Assembly (NCBI GenBank): GCA_001275005.1
Contig: JWZX01001071.1
Span: 1 to 23,712 of the forward strand
Direction: 5' to 3'
From: Chrysochromulina tobinii
Lineage: Eukaryota; Haptophyta; Prymnesiales; Chrysochromulinaceae
DNA length: 23,712 nucleotides
The notes under the pieces were generated by a model. That model was not told the origin of the DNA. It saw nothing but the letters and a program-made list of their open reading frames with translations, and searched no databases. This document shows positions 9,201-18,375 of the stretch, piece after piece; the first letter of the stretch is position 1, and every line of letters starts with the position of its first letter. A program made the translations under genes and the position numbers.

Positions 9201-12200
9201 TTCATCGCGTGTGGACATCGACGCGGCCTTCGCTGGCTTCCGTGGCGCCGGTGCGCTCGAGGGCGATGTAATCCGCTCGACCCCACGCTCCAGGGCGACC
9301 AGATCGAGTACGTCGGCGGGCGGCGGCGCGCGTTCGGTGAGCTGCGGCGGCGTGTACTGCTCGATGGGGGCGATGGGGGTGTTCACGAAGTCATGACTGG
9401 CTGGGTCCGGCGCAGGGATGGTCATCTTTGGTGGTCCGGTGCTGTCGAGCTGCTCGATGGGCACGATGGTGGAGCAGAGGCCATGCGGCGCCGCGGTGGC
9501 AAGCGTGAACGGAAGGCACGCATGGCCACCCCCCTCCATCTGCACCACCGCGCGCAGCAGGCTGCCGTCGATCATCGCCATCATGGACTGTGCTCCAATG
9601 GATGAAGGGGCCACCATCCCCCCGCTCTCATGCTCGGGGGCAGCGGGCGCCGCACTGTGACTGAGCGCGTGGGGCGTGAGCCAGTTGATCGGGATGCACA
9701 TGTGCTGCGTGCCATACGTGCCGCCCATGGCGCCGCCCATGGCGCCGCCCATGGCGCCGCCCGTCTGGCCGCCCATGGCGCCGCCCATGGCGCCGCCCGG
9801 CAGGCCGCCCATCTGGCCGCAGCCTATCTGGCCGCTGCCCATCGCGCCGCCCATCGCGCAGCCGAGCGAGCGCAGATGCTGCTGCACCTCCTCTGACGTT
9901 GGCAAGCGGCCACAATTCGCGTCGAAGTTCCACATGAACTTGTGCTGCTGCTCGGTCCCCTTCGAGGCCCCCTTGGACTTGTCATCCTCCCCCCTGATGG
10001 CTGCCTCGGGCACATTGGTACTCGGAGGACGTGGCTTGCGCGGCTTAGGCTTGGCGGGTAGCGGCTTGCCCTGGCTCGCGGCAAGTTTAGCTTGGAGGCT
10101 CTGATTGCTCGCATGGATCGCCTCCGTCATTGCCAGCGTGACGAGGGGCGTGCCAATGCACAGTCCGTCCATCGCCACCGGCACCGGCTTCGCGCGGCTC
10201 GAATTGGCATTGCGCGCGGGCTCGGCAGAGGCGCCTCCAGTAAGAACTGCCGCCGCCCTCGCCTTGCCGACCGCCATGCTCGCCTCCGCCATGGCCGTGT
10301 TGATCTCGATCAGGCTCGGGGGCGGTCCTGATGTTGCGGCGGGCACGACGGGCGCGGCAAGTGGCTCGCCGCTGGCTTCGGTGGACGCTGGCGAGCCCAC
10401 TGGCATGGATTGCAGCGCCTGCAGCTTCGAAGGGGTACCCGCCTCCTCCTCTGCGTAAGGGAGAGAGAGCATCGAGGACACCTTGAAGTCGTTGGCGACC
10501 TTGTCCAGGCTGCGCTTGGTCGGATTGGCACGGAACTCGAGTGAGCGGAAGAGGTAGCGACGGTCAAGCGGCACACGTTTCTCACAGTAGTACATAAGCA
10601 CGTAGGCGGGCGGGAGCGGCCGCGCGCGGCGCGCCCGTGGGAATGCCCATACGAGCGGTAGCGGCCCATTCTGTTCCACTGCATCCGTGAGCTCGGTGGG
10701 CGGCTCACGGTTGGAGAAATTCTCGACCATCTGGAGCTCCTGCGTGGACGTCACGCGCAGCGATGCCCACGCCTTGATGGGGCCCACATGAGCCATCTTC
10801 TTGTTGACGCACTTTTGCCGCTTGGTTCCCTTGCCGCCGAAACGTGGCTTGTCCAGGCAGTAGAGGCACGCGCCGCAGTCGTGGATCTCGAGGGCTACGG
10901 GCTTGTTGTCGGGTCCCTGTGATGCAAACACACGGTGGCACACAACGCGCGCACGCGCACGCGACGGCCATCAGCCTTCAGGAGAGTCCGGTGATGGGGG
11001 AGCACTCACTCACACGGACATCGGGAAGAGAGAGAGGCGATCCATGCTGAGGGCCTTGCATACTTCGTGGCATACGGTCAAGGTGAGCTTCACCCACAGC
11101 TCGCTGGGGCCCTCCCGGGTGGCCTCGAGCTCAGCAGGGGTCGCGGTGACGCAGACAATGTTCATGTCGTGCTCTGGGTCGGCGAAGGCCGCGACGATTG
11201 GGCCCGGCTCCGAGTTCAGAGTGTCGGAGCGGATATCGGTAGTGCTCACCACAACCGTCTCCGAAATGACCATCGCTGCGGGTACCGGCTGCACAGGCTT
11301 GAGCATGTTGAGCATGCCGGCCGACCTGCGCAAGAAGAGAGCGTTGTGAAACGATGCACATCAGGCACACAAGGGGATGCCTCCGAGAGAGGAGGGGAGA
11401 GAGCGGGGTCGATGGCGTGCGGGCTCGAGTGTCTCGACAGCTAGCATACACGGGCCCAGTGCTCTGCGTCAGGCCGCGTGGGGCCATCCCTCGGGCCTTG
11501 TACATAGGCCTCTTGGAGGGGGGTTGGTCATAGGAAGTGCTCGCCGCCTGTGCAGCCCTTATGGCAGCAGCTTGGACCTGCGCCGCCGCCTGCTCCTGCG
11601 CAAGAGGGCCGTTAGCTCCGCGCTTGGGGTTGGAAGGCAGCACCAATGGCCGATTGCCCAGAGGCCCGTGGCTCACGGGCGTCGAGTTGCCAGCAGCAGG
11701 AGCAGCAGCAGCGAGACCAATGCGCCCATCCACGCGCCCATCTGAGGTGGCAGTGCCACTCAGTGCTGCTGCCACGAGCACGACGGGGCGGGGGGGGACT
11801 GCTGGCAGAGTCATTGGGTCGACTTCCATGAGGGGCGTGACACCCGGCTCAGGCGCGATCTGGTCAGCAATCTGGCGCCCCTCTGTACCGTAGCCAAGCA
11901 ATGAGGTGTCCGCCGAGAGCCAAGCCTGCTGCAATGACGTGGTAGCGCATGCCACGTGCTGTGCAACCGATTCAAGCCCGACGACGGAGGCGGCTGGAAT
12001 GAGGATCGTGTGACACTGAAAACAAGCACGGGCGCGATACGCGACACAAGGGTATGCTGTCAGCATGCAGGGAGCAGGTAACGTGCATGACCTGGTCACG
12101 GGCTATGCTCGCTGGTACGTAGCCCGTGCTGACTCGGGGATGATGAGATGAGTGCCGTGCAAACGCACACCTGCTCTTCGTTGACGATCGCTCGGGTAAG

Positions 12201-12461
12201 GGGCTGAATGGTGACGACGTGCGTGTCCGGAAGTTTCGCAAAACAACCAGACCCGCTGCTCGCCGCCGCCGGCAACTGTGCCCCTTGCGCATGTAGCTCG
12301 GCTGCCGACTCAACAGATGTGCCGTAAGCATCGGGAATCGCGGGGAGTGTGGGGCAACCTTCCATCGGATCGCTTGTTGATGGGGGTCGACTGGGCCCGT
12401 CCGCCGCTGGACTGGTGGTTTCCGCAAGCTCCATGGGCGTCGCCTCCAGAGCATCTGTCAT
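6252..12461 (-). CDS. Half-CXXC zinc finger / RING1-like RING finger chromatin-type protein
   Basis: Four exons on the minus strand: 12171-12461, 11450-12015, 11016-11325 and 6252-10916, about 1,943 residues. Phases agree at every junction (0, 2, 0). A CXXC-type finger half (DCGACLYCLDKPRFGGKGTK) begins exon 4 at about residue 400; this motif binds unmethylated CpG in KDM2, CFP1 and DNMT1. Then follow Gly-Ala-Met repeats (about 742-790), Ala-rich segments, ten 10-residue QPQAKP repeats (about 1155-1255), a CxxC...CxxC zinc-ribbon-like stretch (about 1303-1330), a possible helix-turn-helix (about 1447-1475), an RGR tract, a C3HC4 RING (about 1630-1668, C-x2-C-x11-C-x-H-x2-C-x2-C-x11-C-x2-C) and an acidic tail. 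The RING, with its following helix, resembles RING1/RNF2 of Polycomb complex 1. Predicted nuclear E3 ligase, perhaps acting on histone H2A; the function is inferred. The start ATG at 12461 is the first in frame before a typical acidic/Ser-rich N-terminus. Confidence 0.75.
6436..6530 (-). repeat. 33-bp repeat coding the acidic EEGVSDDEDDE unit
   Basis: About three in-frame copies near the C-terminus of the CXXC-RING protein, reading EGVSDDEDDEE. They give a strongly negative, possibly phosphorylated (Ser before Asp, CK2-like) tail. Confidence 0.8.
7466..7545 (-). repeat. 39-bp repeat, two copies (GGGGESGRDGADA)
   Basis: Two near-identical in-frame copies encode GGGGESGRDGADA in the linker just N-terminal to the RGR tract and RING of the CXXC-RING protein. 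Confidence 0.8.
8311..8610 (-). repeat. 30-bp coding minisatellite, ten copies (SQPQAKPMGS unit)
   Basis: Exactly ten contiguous 30-bp units from 8311 to 8610, differing at a few positions. On the coding (minus) strand each encodes a 10-residue unit of type SQPQAKPxGS, where x is mostly Met or Leu. Changes are concentrated at the x codon and at one Ala-to-Val position. Because the unit is a multiple of three, copy-number changes keep the frame. Confidence 0.95.
9718..9860 (-). repeat. 12-bp Gly-Gly-Ala-Met coding repeat
   Basis: A degenerate array of about a dozen units of GGGCGGCGCCAT (coding strand) encodes GGAM, with variants such as GGQT and GCGQ. It lies in the Gly-rich segment of the CXXC-RING protein. 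Confidence 0.85.
10917..11015 (-). other. Intron 3 of the CXXC-RING gene
   Basis: Minus-strand donor TCC|GTGTGAGT at 11015, acceptor GCATCACAG at 10917, phase 0, 99 bp. The better-looking GTGAGT two bases further in would break the frame into the CXXC exon, so GTGTGA is chosen. Confidence 0.65.
11326..11449 (-). other. Intron 2 of the CXXC-RING gene
   Basis: Minus-strand donor GTATGCTAG at 11449, acceptor CTTCTTGCGCAG at 11326, 124 bp, phase 2. The split codon is GT|G (Val), joining TGP-V-SAGMLNML. Confidence 0.65.
12016..12170 (-). other. Intron 1 of the CXXC-RING gene
   Basis: Minus-strand donor GAGCAG|GTGTGCG at 12170, acceptor GCTTGTTTTCAG at 12016, 155 bp, phase 0. It joins IVNEEQ to CHTILIP. 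It has no duplication at its ends. Confidence 0.7.
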
Positions 12462-12894
12462 GATCAACCTGTTCGAGGCACAACGAAAAGCAACACGAGT
12501 CGAGCACCGACGTTTGATCGCACGCAGTGGCAACCAATAACAAGTTGCGCTGCGCAATCGCCCCGGCCAGAGGGCGTGGCGGTAGCGCGGCACGCATACA
12601 AGCCCGCAAGAGGGGTTTGTTCGCACCTAACCGTGACAAGCGTGCGTCGCGCTGCGCGCGCGTTGCGGTGCACAAAAGTCAGAGACCCAGATGCGTGACG
12701 CGGAGGTCACAATTTTGCAAAACTTGTTTTTTGACGTAATAGACGTTTGACATGCGGCGCTCACAAATCGCTTTTTTTTAAGGAATAGCGCGCCGACGGA
12801 GAAATGGGCATGAGATGTGCGCGATGGCAATTTTGGTTTCGTGCGGGAAGAGGTCACACGTCACGCACTCACTCACATTCACGCGTCACGATTC
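12462..12894. promoter_or_regulatory. Divergent promoter region between the CXXC-RING and AAA genes
   Basis: 433 bp between two genes reading away from each other. An AT-richer core at about 12710-12782 stands out from the GC-rich surroundings. It holds TTGCAAAACTTG, a CRE/bZIP-like TGACGTAA at 12732-12739 and a run of eight T at 12772. No other gene is seen. Promoter role is inferred from gene orientation. Confidence 0.5.
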
Positions 12895-15240
12895 ATGCCT
12901 TCCGACGCCAACAAGCCCGCGGACGCGCACGCGCTGGCGCAGCTGGCGGCTCGTATCGACGCCGCGCTCTCCGCATCGATTGGCGGCGCCTCGCTACTCC
13001 ACGGGCCGGCAGGCTGCGGCAAGACGAGGCTAGTCGACGCGCTCGGCAGACGGCTCTCGTGGCCCATCGTGCGCGTGAGCGTGGAGCGCGTGTGCCGTCC
13101 GCGTATTGGAGGCGCCGAGGCCGCGTTGCACGCCGAGTTGGATGCGGCGCGTGCCAGAGCGCCTTGCGTGCTCATCATCGACGAGCTGCACGCGCTCGCA
13201 CCTGCGAACGCGCTGCCCGGCAGCATGGAGTCGCGCTTGGCGCTCCAAGTGGCCGACGCATTGCAGGAGCTGCGAGCATCGGCTGTGTACACGGTGGGCG
13301 TCTGTCGCGAACCCGAGGCGCTGCACGCGGCAGTGCGCCGCAGTGGTCGCCTTCACCACCAGCTGGGCTTGCGAGCGCCCTCTCCGGCGGAGCGCTCGGC
13401 TATCCTCGAGTCGCTCGCAGAGCAGTTGCTGCCGTCCGGAGAAGCCGGCGACCGTATGCGTGCGACCGTGCGAGCGGTCGGCGCGGACGCGCACGGGCTG
13501 TGTGGCGCGCAGCTCGCCGGCCTGTGCCAGCACGCGGCAACTGCGGCGTGGAGGCGGGAACGAGCGGCGGCAGAGGCGGCGGAGGTGTCGGAGGCAGCAA
13601 CGAAGGCGGCGGAGGCGGATTCGAAGGCAACGGAGGCGGCGGATGCAGCGGCGAAGGCTAAGGCGCGAGCAGCTGCGGCGCCGGTGCTCGCTTTGTCTCC
13701 CGCGGCTAAAATCGACGCCAAAACCTTCCAGAAGCAATGGGAGAGCCTTCCCACAGCGGCGACGTGGTCAGCAGTCGTCGGCGGCTCAGGTGTCGTCGAG
13801 GGGCTCAAGGACCGCCTCGCTGCCAAGCACGTGAAGTGCATGGCCTCTGGCGCACAGGCCGACGTGTCCAAGTTCTACTTGTATGCCGTCGAGGCGACGA
13901 CGAGCTGCCTGGTGCTCGTTGAGCTTCAGGTCGCTTGGCCGTTAGGCCAAGCTTCCACAGTCATCAAGGGGGATCCGAACGCGGCTGCTGTCATTGCTCC
14001 CTTATCAGCCCTCCTCCTGGCAGAGCTGACATGCGAGCAAGTGGTGGCCGAGGAGCCTCGCGACGAAGAGCAGCACGAGCGGCCGGCCGAAGTGGGCGAG
14101 GCACACGGGGCGGAGGCTGGTGGCCTGAGTGTGCCCCTTGGCCGGCCGAGCGAGGCTGAATGGTGGGCTGTGATGCATGAGAGACCGATCGACCCGCTTG
14201 CCTATGGTTGCCTCTCTCATCGCCCCCGATCGCCCCCTCCCTCATCAGGTGGGCTGCCATGCATGCAGCGCGATCGAGTGCTCTGAGCGCGCTCCGGCTG
14301 CCGACGCTATCTCCGAGTGGTGCTCGAGATGGTATCTCCGCGGCCGCGGCGCTCGAGGCGCTGCGCACGATGCCCTCTGGAGAGGCCCTGCTGGCGAGCT
14401 TGATCGCGCCGCTGCGCTCGCCACACGTGCTCGCGGCCCTGGGCGTGCGCCCGCTGGGCGGCGTGCTTCTGCACGGGCCTGCCGGCTGTGGGAAAACGAC
14501 CCTCGCGCGCTACGTGGCCGCGGCGGCCGCGGCCAATTTCGTCGAAGTGCCCGCCGCGGCGCTCATCTCTTCCACAGTGGGCGCGTCCGAACGCAACCTC
14601 GCGAGGCTCCTCGGCGCCGCGCGCGCCGCCGCGCCGTGCATCCTCTTCCTGGATGGCCTCGAGTCGCTAGCTCCGGTGCGCGGGGCGGACACCCGCCGAT
14701 GACCTCTGATTGCCTATTGATTGCCTTTGAGGACCTCTTGATTGCCTCCCTCATCAGGTGCGCGGGGCGGACACCACGACAGAGGGGACGATGGACAGAT
14801 TGCTCTCGCTCTTGCTGTGCGAGCTAGACGGCGCTCGCCAACACGGCAGCGATGGCAGCCCGCCCCTCGTGCTACTGGGCGCCACGCGCGAGCGCTCCCT
14901 TTTGGACCCTGCCATCCTGCGCCCCGGTCGTCTCGACGTACACCTGCACGTCGGCCTGCCGGACGCTGTGCAGAGGCGCGCTCTCCTCCAGCATCAGCTG
15001 CTCGCAAGCACCCCCGTCGCGTGGGCGAAGGCGGCAGAGCACGAGGCGGCAGAGCAGGCAGCGGCCACGGACGCGGCCGGCGCAGGTGACGTGTCGCTCG
15101 AGTGGCTCGTCGCGCTGACCGAGGGCTATTCCCTCGCACAGCTGAGCGCGCTCTGCCGCAAAGCGGCGATGGCTGCCCTGCGCGAGAGCTTGGACGCGCC
15201 GCGGGTGCAGATGGCGCATTTTGAGGGTGCTCTCTTGTAG
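12895..15240 (+). CDS. Tandem (two-ring) AAA ATPase with beta-adaptin appendage-like insert
   Basis: Exons 12895-14162, 14249-14675 and 14758-15240, about 725 residues. Two AAA modules of the Cdc48/AFG2/PEX type are seen. D1: Walker A GPAGCGKT (about 36-44), Walker B VLIIDEL (about 92-98), Arg-finger-like SGRL. D2: Walker A GPAGCGKTT (about 500), Walker-B-like ILFLDGLESL (about 553-563, glutamate replaced by Gly), Arg finger RPGRLD (about 619). Between them lie an Ala/Glu/Lys coiled linker (about 222-276) and a segment (about 277-380: FQKQWESLPTAA ... LVELQVAW) resembling the C-terminal lobe of the beta-adaptin appendage. Such ATPases unfold or extract proteins. The N-terminal domain is almost absent, so substrate recruitment may use the insert. 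An in-frame ATG at 12817 is an alternative start, adding 26 residues. AFG2B/SPATA5L1-like and PEX1-like are both possible; I assign no symbol. Confidence 0.75.
14163..14248 (+). other. Introner-like intron 1 of the AAA gene
   Basis: GT-AG, 86 bp, splits TG|G (Trp). The donor side GTGGGCTGTGATGCATG is repeated with two mismatches right after the intron at 14249 (GTGGGCTGCCATGCATG). It ends CTCCCTCATCAG. Without splicing the frame ends at 14286, before D2. Confidence 0.8.
14676..14757 (+). other. Introner-like intron 2 of the AAA gene
   Basis: GT-AG, 82 bp, phase 0. Its first 18 bases (GTGCGCGGGGCGGACACC) are identical to the first 18 bases of the next exon at 14758. Inside are CTGATTGCC, TTGATTGCC and TTGATTGCC, and the end is TCCCTCATCAG. 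Its length is not a multiple of three, and an in-frame stop at 14700 requires its removal. Confidence 0.9.
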
Positions 15241-15480
15241 GGACCCTATAGTCGCGAGTCGGGCGCTCCCGAGCGTCCCAAAACACGTGTGTGATACCGA
15301 TTTGGATTCATGTTCGGTACCAACGAAGACCCAATTTGACCCAAAGGGGTAGGGGGAGGTATTCTTTCTGGATTCACACACTAACCCCACGACCTGCTTG
15401 AAACGACGCGTGCAGTACGCGCGAAATATCGGCCGCCGTATAGGAATTTCCTACACGCGCGCTTCACTTTCGCGCCTCAA

Positions 15481-16002
15481 ATGGCAGAAGTCGCGCCGCG
15501 GCGGACGCTGCGCTCGCCCGTCGTCGGCCAGAAGCGCGTGCTCGAGGAGCAGCCCACCACCGCCTCCAAGCGTTACCCTGTCCGCTCCAAGATCGCTCTT
15601 GAATTTGAATTCGCTGCTAACCTTGCACCTCTTGAGATGGTCGCGCTGCTAGAGGACGCCGAGGACCGGCCATCGGAGGATGGCGACTATGTCCCCGAGG
15701 AGCCCGATGAGGTCGACGAGGAGTACGACGAGATGGACGCGATCAAGGAGCGCGGCGAGCTTGATGCGCTCGCCAACGGCGATGCCACCGTGACTCCAGC
15801 AAGCGCCGCTCTCCTTGACGAGCTTGCCGAGGCCGACGAGGACGATGCTGACGAGGACGACGAGTTCGAGCCCGCCGAGGAGGAGGAGGATGAATCGGAC
15901 GATGACGACGATGGTGAGGAGGAGGAGGACGACGACGACGAGGAGGCCTCAGAGGAGGAGGCCGACGAGGATGCTGACGAGGCCGACGTTGACGAGGCCT
16001 GA
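15481..16002 (+). CDS. Highly acidic small protein, probably nuclear
   Basis: 173 residues from an ATG preceded by a non-coding stretch. The N-terminal 45 residues are basic with Lys/Arg clusters (PRRTLRSP, ASKRYPVRSK) that could act as nuclear localisation signals. A short middle part holds DGDYVPEEPDEVDEEYDEMD, and from about residue 110 the chain is almost only Asp/Glu (EDEFEP, long D/E runs). Acidic tails with aromatic residues occur in histone chaperones and nucleolar proteins; whether this one binds histones is only inference. It lies 240 bases after the AAA gene on the same strand and converges on the next gene. Confidence 0.7.
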   Translation: MAEVAPRRTLRSPVVGQKRVLEEQPTTASKRYPVRSKIALEFEFAANLAPLEMVALLEDAEDRPSEDGDYVPEEPDEVDEEYDEMDAIKERGELDALANGDATVTPASAALLDELAEADEDDADEDDEFEPAEEEEDESDDDDDGEEEEDDDDEEASEEEADEDADEADVDEA

Positions 16003-16638
16003 AGCTCAAGCTGCTCCTTCCTCAACATCGGGCGGCATGCCCCACCGAGCGCGCCAGTGGTCTCCGACGGCGCATTCTTCGAGAGTGGTGACAGCCATCG
16101 GATATGGACTTTGCCTATGTTCCCGCCCTGTATCAGTGCTTCTTCGGGTGGCTGAGTGTGGACATGTCACTGTGTCGGCGGTAGCGCTCCGGTACCCGCC
16201 CGTCTCGTGTCAGTGTCGTGATCGTGTGCATTTACATGTGTTGGGCCGACAGCCACAGGACTGTATGTTGCTCACAAGTATTTAATAATTCAAAATTTTC
16301 TATGCACGCCTTGCGGGCTCGATGACTAGGTGAAGGCTGTCCCACGCACGGAGTGCGGCGCGCTCGAGCTCCACTGCCACTCGGACGTCGCTCGTTACTC
16401 CTCACCGCCCCAGGGCTCAGGGGTCAACCGGCGCGGCAGATGTGGGAACGGAGTCATGATGCTCGAGGCGCGACGCTCAGCGTCTCACTCATTACAAGAC
16501 TCTCCGCGACGGCAGTGTTGTGCACGCTCGGTCGTGCACGGCGCCATCCCCGGACTTACCCCAGACTATTCATGCACTGCCCATGCGAGCGGCAGCGCCC
16601 CGCTCGGTTCGCTCGCTCGGTTCGCTCACTCGGTTCGC
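16003..16638. other. Convergent 3' intergenic region
   Basis: About 640 bp between converging gene ends. The only AT-rich patch, TATTTAATAATTCAAAATTTT at 16279-16299, may belong to a 3' end. No gene is seen. A 13-bp repeat (CTCGGTTCGCTCA), three copies at 16603-16641, overlaps the stop of the minus-strand gene. Confidence 0.6.
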
Positions 16639-18078
16639 TCACTCGGCGATCTCGTCGTCGCGCAGGTCGAGCTGCGCCTCGTCGAAGCGGCTGAACGCGC
16701 CCACCTCGGCTTCCTTTTCGCGCGTCTCATACGCGAAGATAAAGCCGACGATCACGAACTTGAGGGAGAAGATGCACATCCAGAGGGTCGCGCCGAAGCT
16801 CTGTCCTGGCGTCATGTTCTCGAAGGAGGGCATGCCGGCAAGCTTGACAATGTCGAAGAGGATTGAGACGGCCACGAGCACCAGGTACATGAGCATGAAG
16901 TTGCGGTTCTTGGCGTCCAGGTAAAAGCCCGCGAGCACGATGAGCAGCGCCGACCAATCGACGGTGTCGATGATCATTAACAAGTACAGCACGAGCTGCA
17001 GCATGAGCGCGAGGTAGAGGCCCTTTTTGAAGCTGAGGAGCTTCGTCGACTGGAACTCCATCCAAGCCTCGGCCACGTTCTCCGACTTCCACAGGCTGAA
17101 CAACGTCATGGTGAGCACGGCGCCCGCGAGCGAGACGAGCACAAAGGAGAACCGGAGCAGCCCGAAGGAGGCTTCCAGCTCGACCACGCCCCAGCCGAGC
17201 GTGTCGGGGATCATGAGTGCATACATGGTCATGGCGACGAAGAGGAGCAGCCACAGTGCCGCCCAGCAGCAGCAGATGATGCCCTTCTGCATGTAGTCAG
17301 TGAAGCCGAACCCCTTCTCTATCTGCTGCGCCATCTTAGCCACCATCGGAATCTCTTTGGCAGCGTACAGGGCTGTGAAGGCCGTGGCCGCGAGGCCTGG
17401 GATCAAGGCCAACCAGAGCAGGCCGACCGCGGTCGCGCCCGCACGCCCCGCGGCGCACCACGCCTCGACGGGCGTGCTCTTGGGCGAGCCGTTGTCCCAC
17501 TTGGATGGGTCAGGCGTCATCGCGCACAAGCTGCCCAGGCTGCAGTCGTTCTTTTTGCCGCCGCAGAAGATGTATGAGTCGACCGTCGGGTTTGAGGCCG
17601 TGCCGAACTGGACGTTGGTCAGCGAGAGGTAGGCGGTAAACGGCTGGCCACGGTTGAGCGCCGTCGCTTTCAGCCACGCAAAGTTGGCCATTGACGCCAG
17701 CAGCAGGAGGTTGACAAGAAGGCCAACGAAAGCGACGATCAGCGGCACGCTGTTGAGCTTGTCGAGGTCGGCCTGGGAGATGCCGAGTTTCGCGAACGCC
17801 TCATCTGCGGACGGAAGCCGGCAGCGAGTGAGGACGGTCTCGCGACGAGCAGCTAAGCTGCAGCAGCACGGGCTCAGCTTCGTCACATCCCGCTGCTGCT
17901 GCATGCGTGCGTGCCGTGTGCTGCCAGTGGCATGCGGACAGGCCGGACAACCCGGCGCAGTCTGGAGTTTCTGGCCGGTCGGTCAGGCTGCGCGCAGGCG
18001 CGTGCCGCGCGAGGCTGCGAGCCGCGCTAATGCAGTCGCACCCTTGGCTTTCTTGATTTGCAACTTGATATCCGCCAT
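16639..18078 (-). CDS. Multi-spanning membrane protein of unknown family
   Basis: Exon 1 is 18042-18078 (37 nt, MADIKLQIKKAK plus one base) and exon 2 is 16639-17804; about 400 residues. The splice makes codon G|AT (Asp), giving KAKDEAFAKLGISQADLDKL. About seven or eight hydrophobic helices follow, starting with LIVAFVGLLVNLLLLASMANF. A Cys-containing loop (FCGGKKNDCSLGSLC) lies between helices 1 and 2 and probably faces outside or the lumen. The C-terminus is charged and acidic (FDEAQLDLRDDEIAE), probably cytosolic. No conserved motif that I recognise. An alternative unspliced start at 17904 would give a Cys-rich, low-quality N-terminus, so the spliced form is preferred. Confidence 0.75.
17805..18041 (-). 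other. Intron 1 of the multi-spanning membrane protein gene
   Basis: Minus-strand donor AAGG|GTGCGACTG at 18041, acceptor TTCCGTCCGCAG at 17805, 237 bp, phase 1. Chosen because it joins a short ATG exon in frame with the conserved-looking EAFAKLGIS start. It has no introner features. Confidence 0.65.
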
Positions 18079-18375
18079 CGCACACAGATCTGTTCGCAGG
18101 CACACGCGATGCGGTCAGCACGGCTGTTGGCGCTCCAGATGGACGGGAAGCGACGTTGCTCACTTTGAGGGCGCAAGGCGAGCGGCCAGGCGGATTCAGA
18201 CAAGGCTTCACTTCGATTCGGCTGCTGACGGTGCGCGCGCGCGCTGGATAGATTGCGCTGTCATCAGCAAAGGGTAAGATTGGTCAAGAATTATTTGGTG
18301 CGAAGTCGACTAATTAGGGGCGATTCACGATAGGTAGGTTCTCGTCGTCGGCAACCTCGATGTTTTCCTTCCAGC
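18079..18375. promoter_or_regulatory. Divergent promoter region with a probable 5'-UTR intron
   Basis: 297 bp between divergent genes. On the plus strand a canonical donor GTAAGAT at 18274 pairs with acceptor TTTTCCTTCCAG ending at 18374, one base before the ATG of the kelch-RING gene; GACTAATTAG at 18308 could be the branch site. The ATG exon thus probably follows a spliced leader exon that may be non-coding, or may carry a signal peptide. Confidence 0.5.

Noticed and set aside
8242-9396. 384-codon plus-strand frame with repeated GLACGCDEP
   Set aside because: Antisense reading of the same minisatellite and the Ala-rich segment; no start context or domain.
14163-14286. Extension of the AAA D1 frame to a stop at 14286 (D1-only protein)
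   Set aside because: The segment after 14162 is intronic by exon duplication and TCCCTCATCAG end. Splicing restores the frame into D2; a read-through form remains possible as a minor isoform.
17654-18277. 207-codon plus-strand frame as the 5' part of the kelch-RING gene
   Set aside because: Mostly antisense to the multi-spanning membrane gene and its intron; only its last bases might belong to a leader exon.
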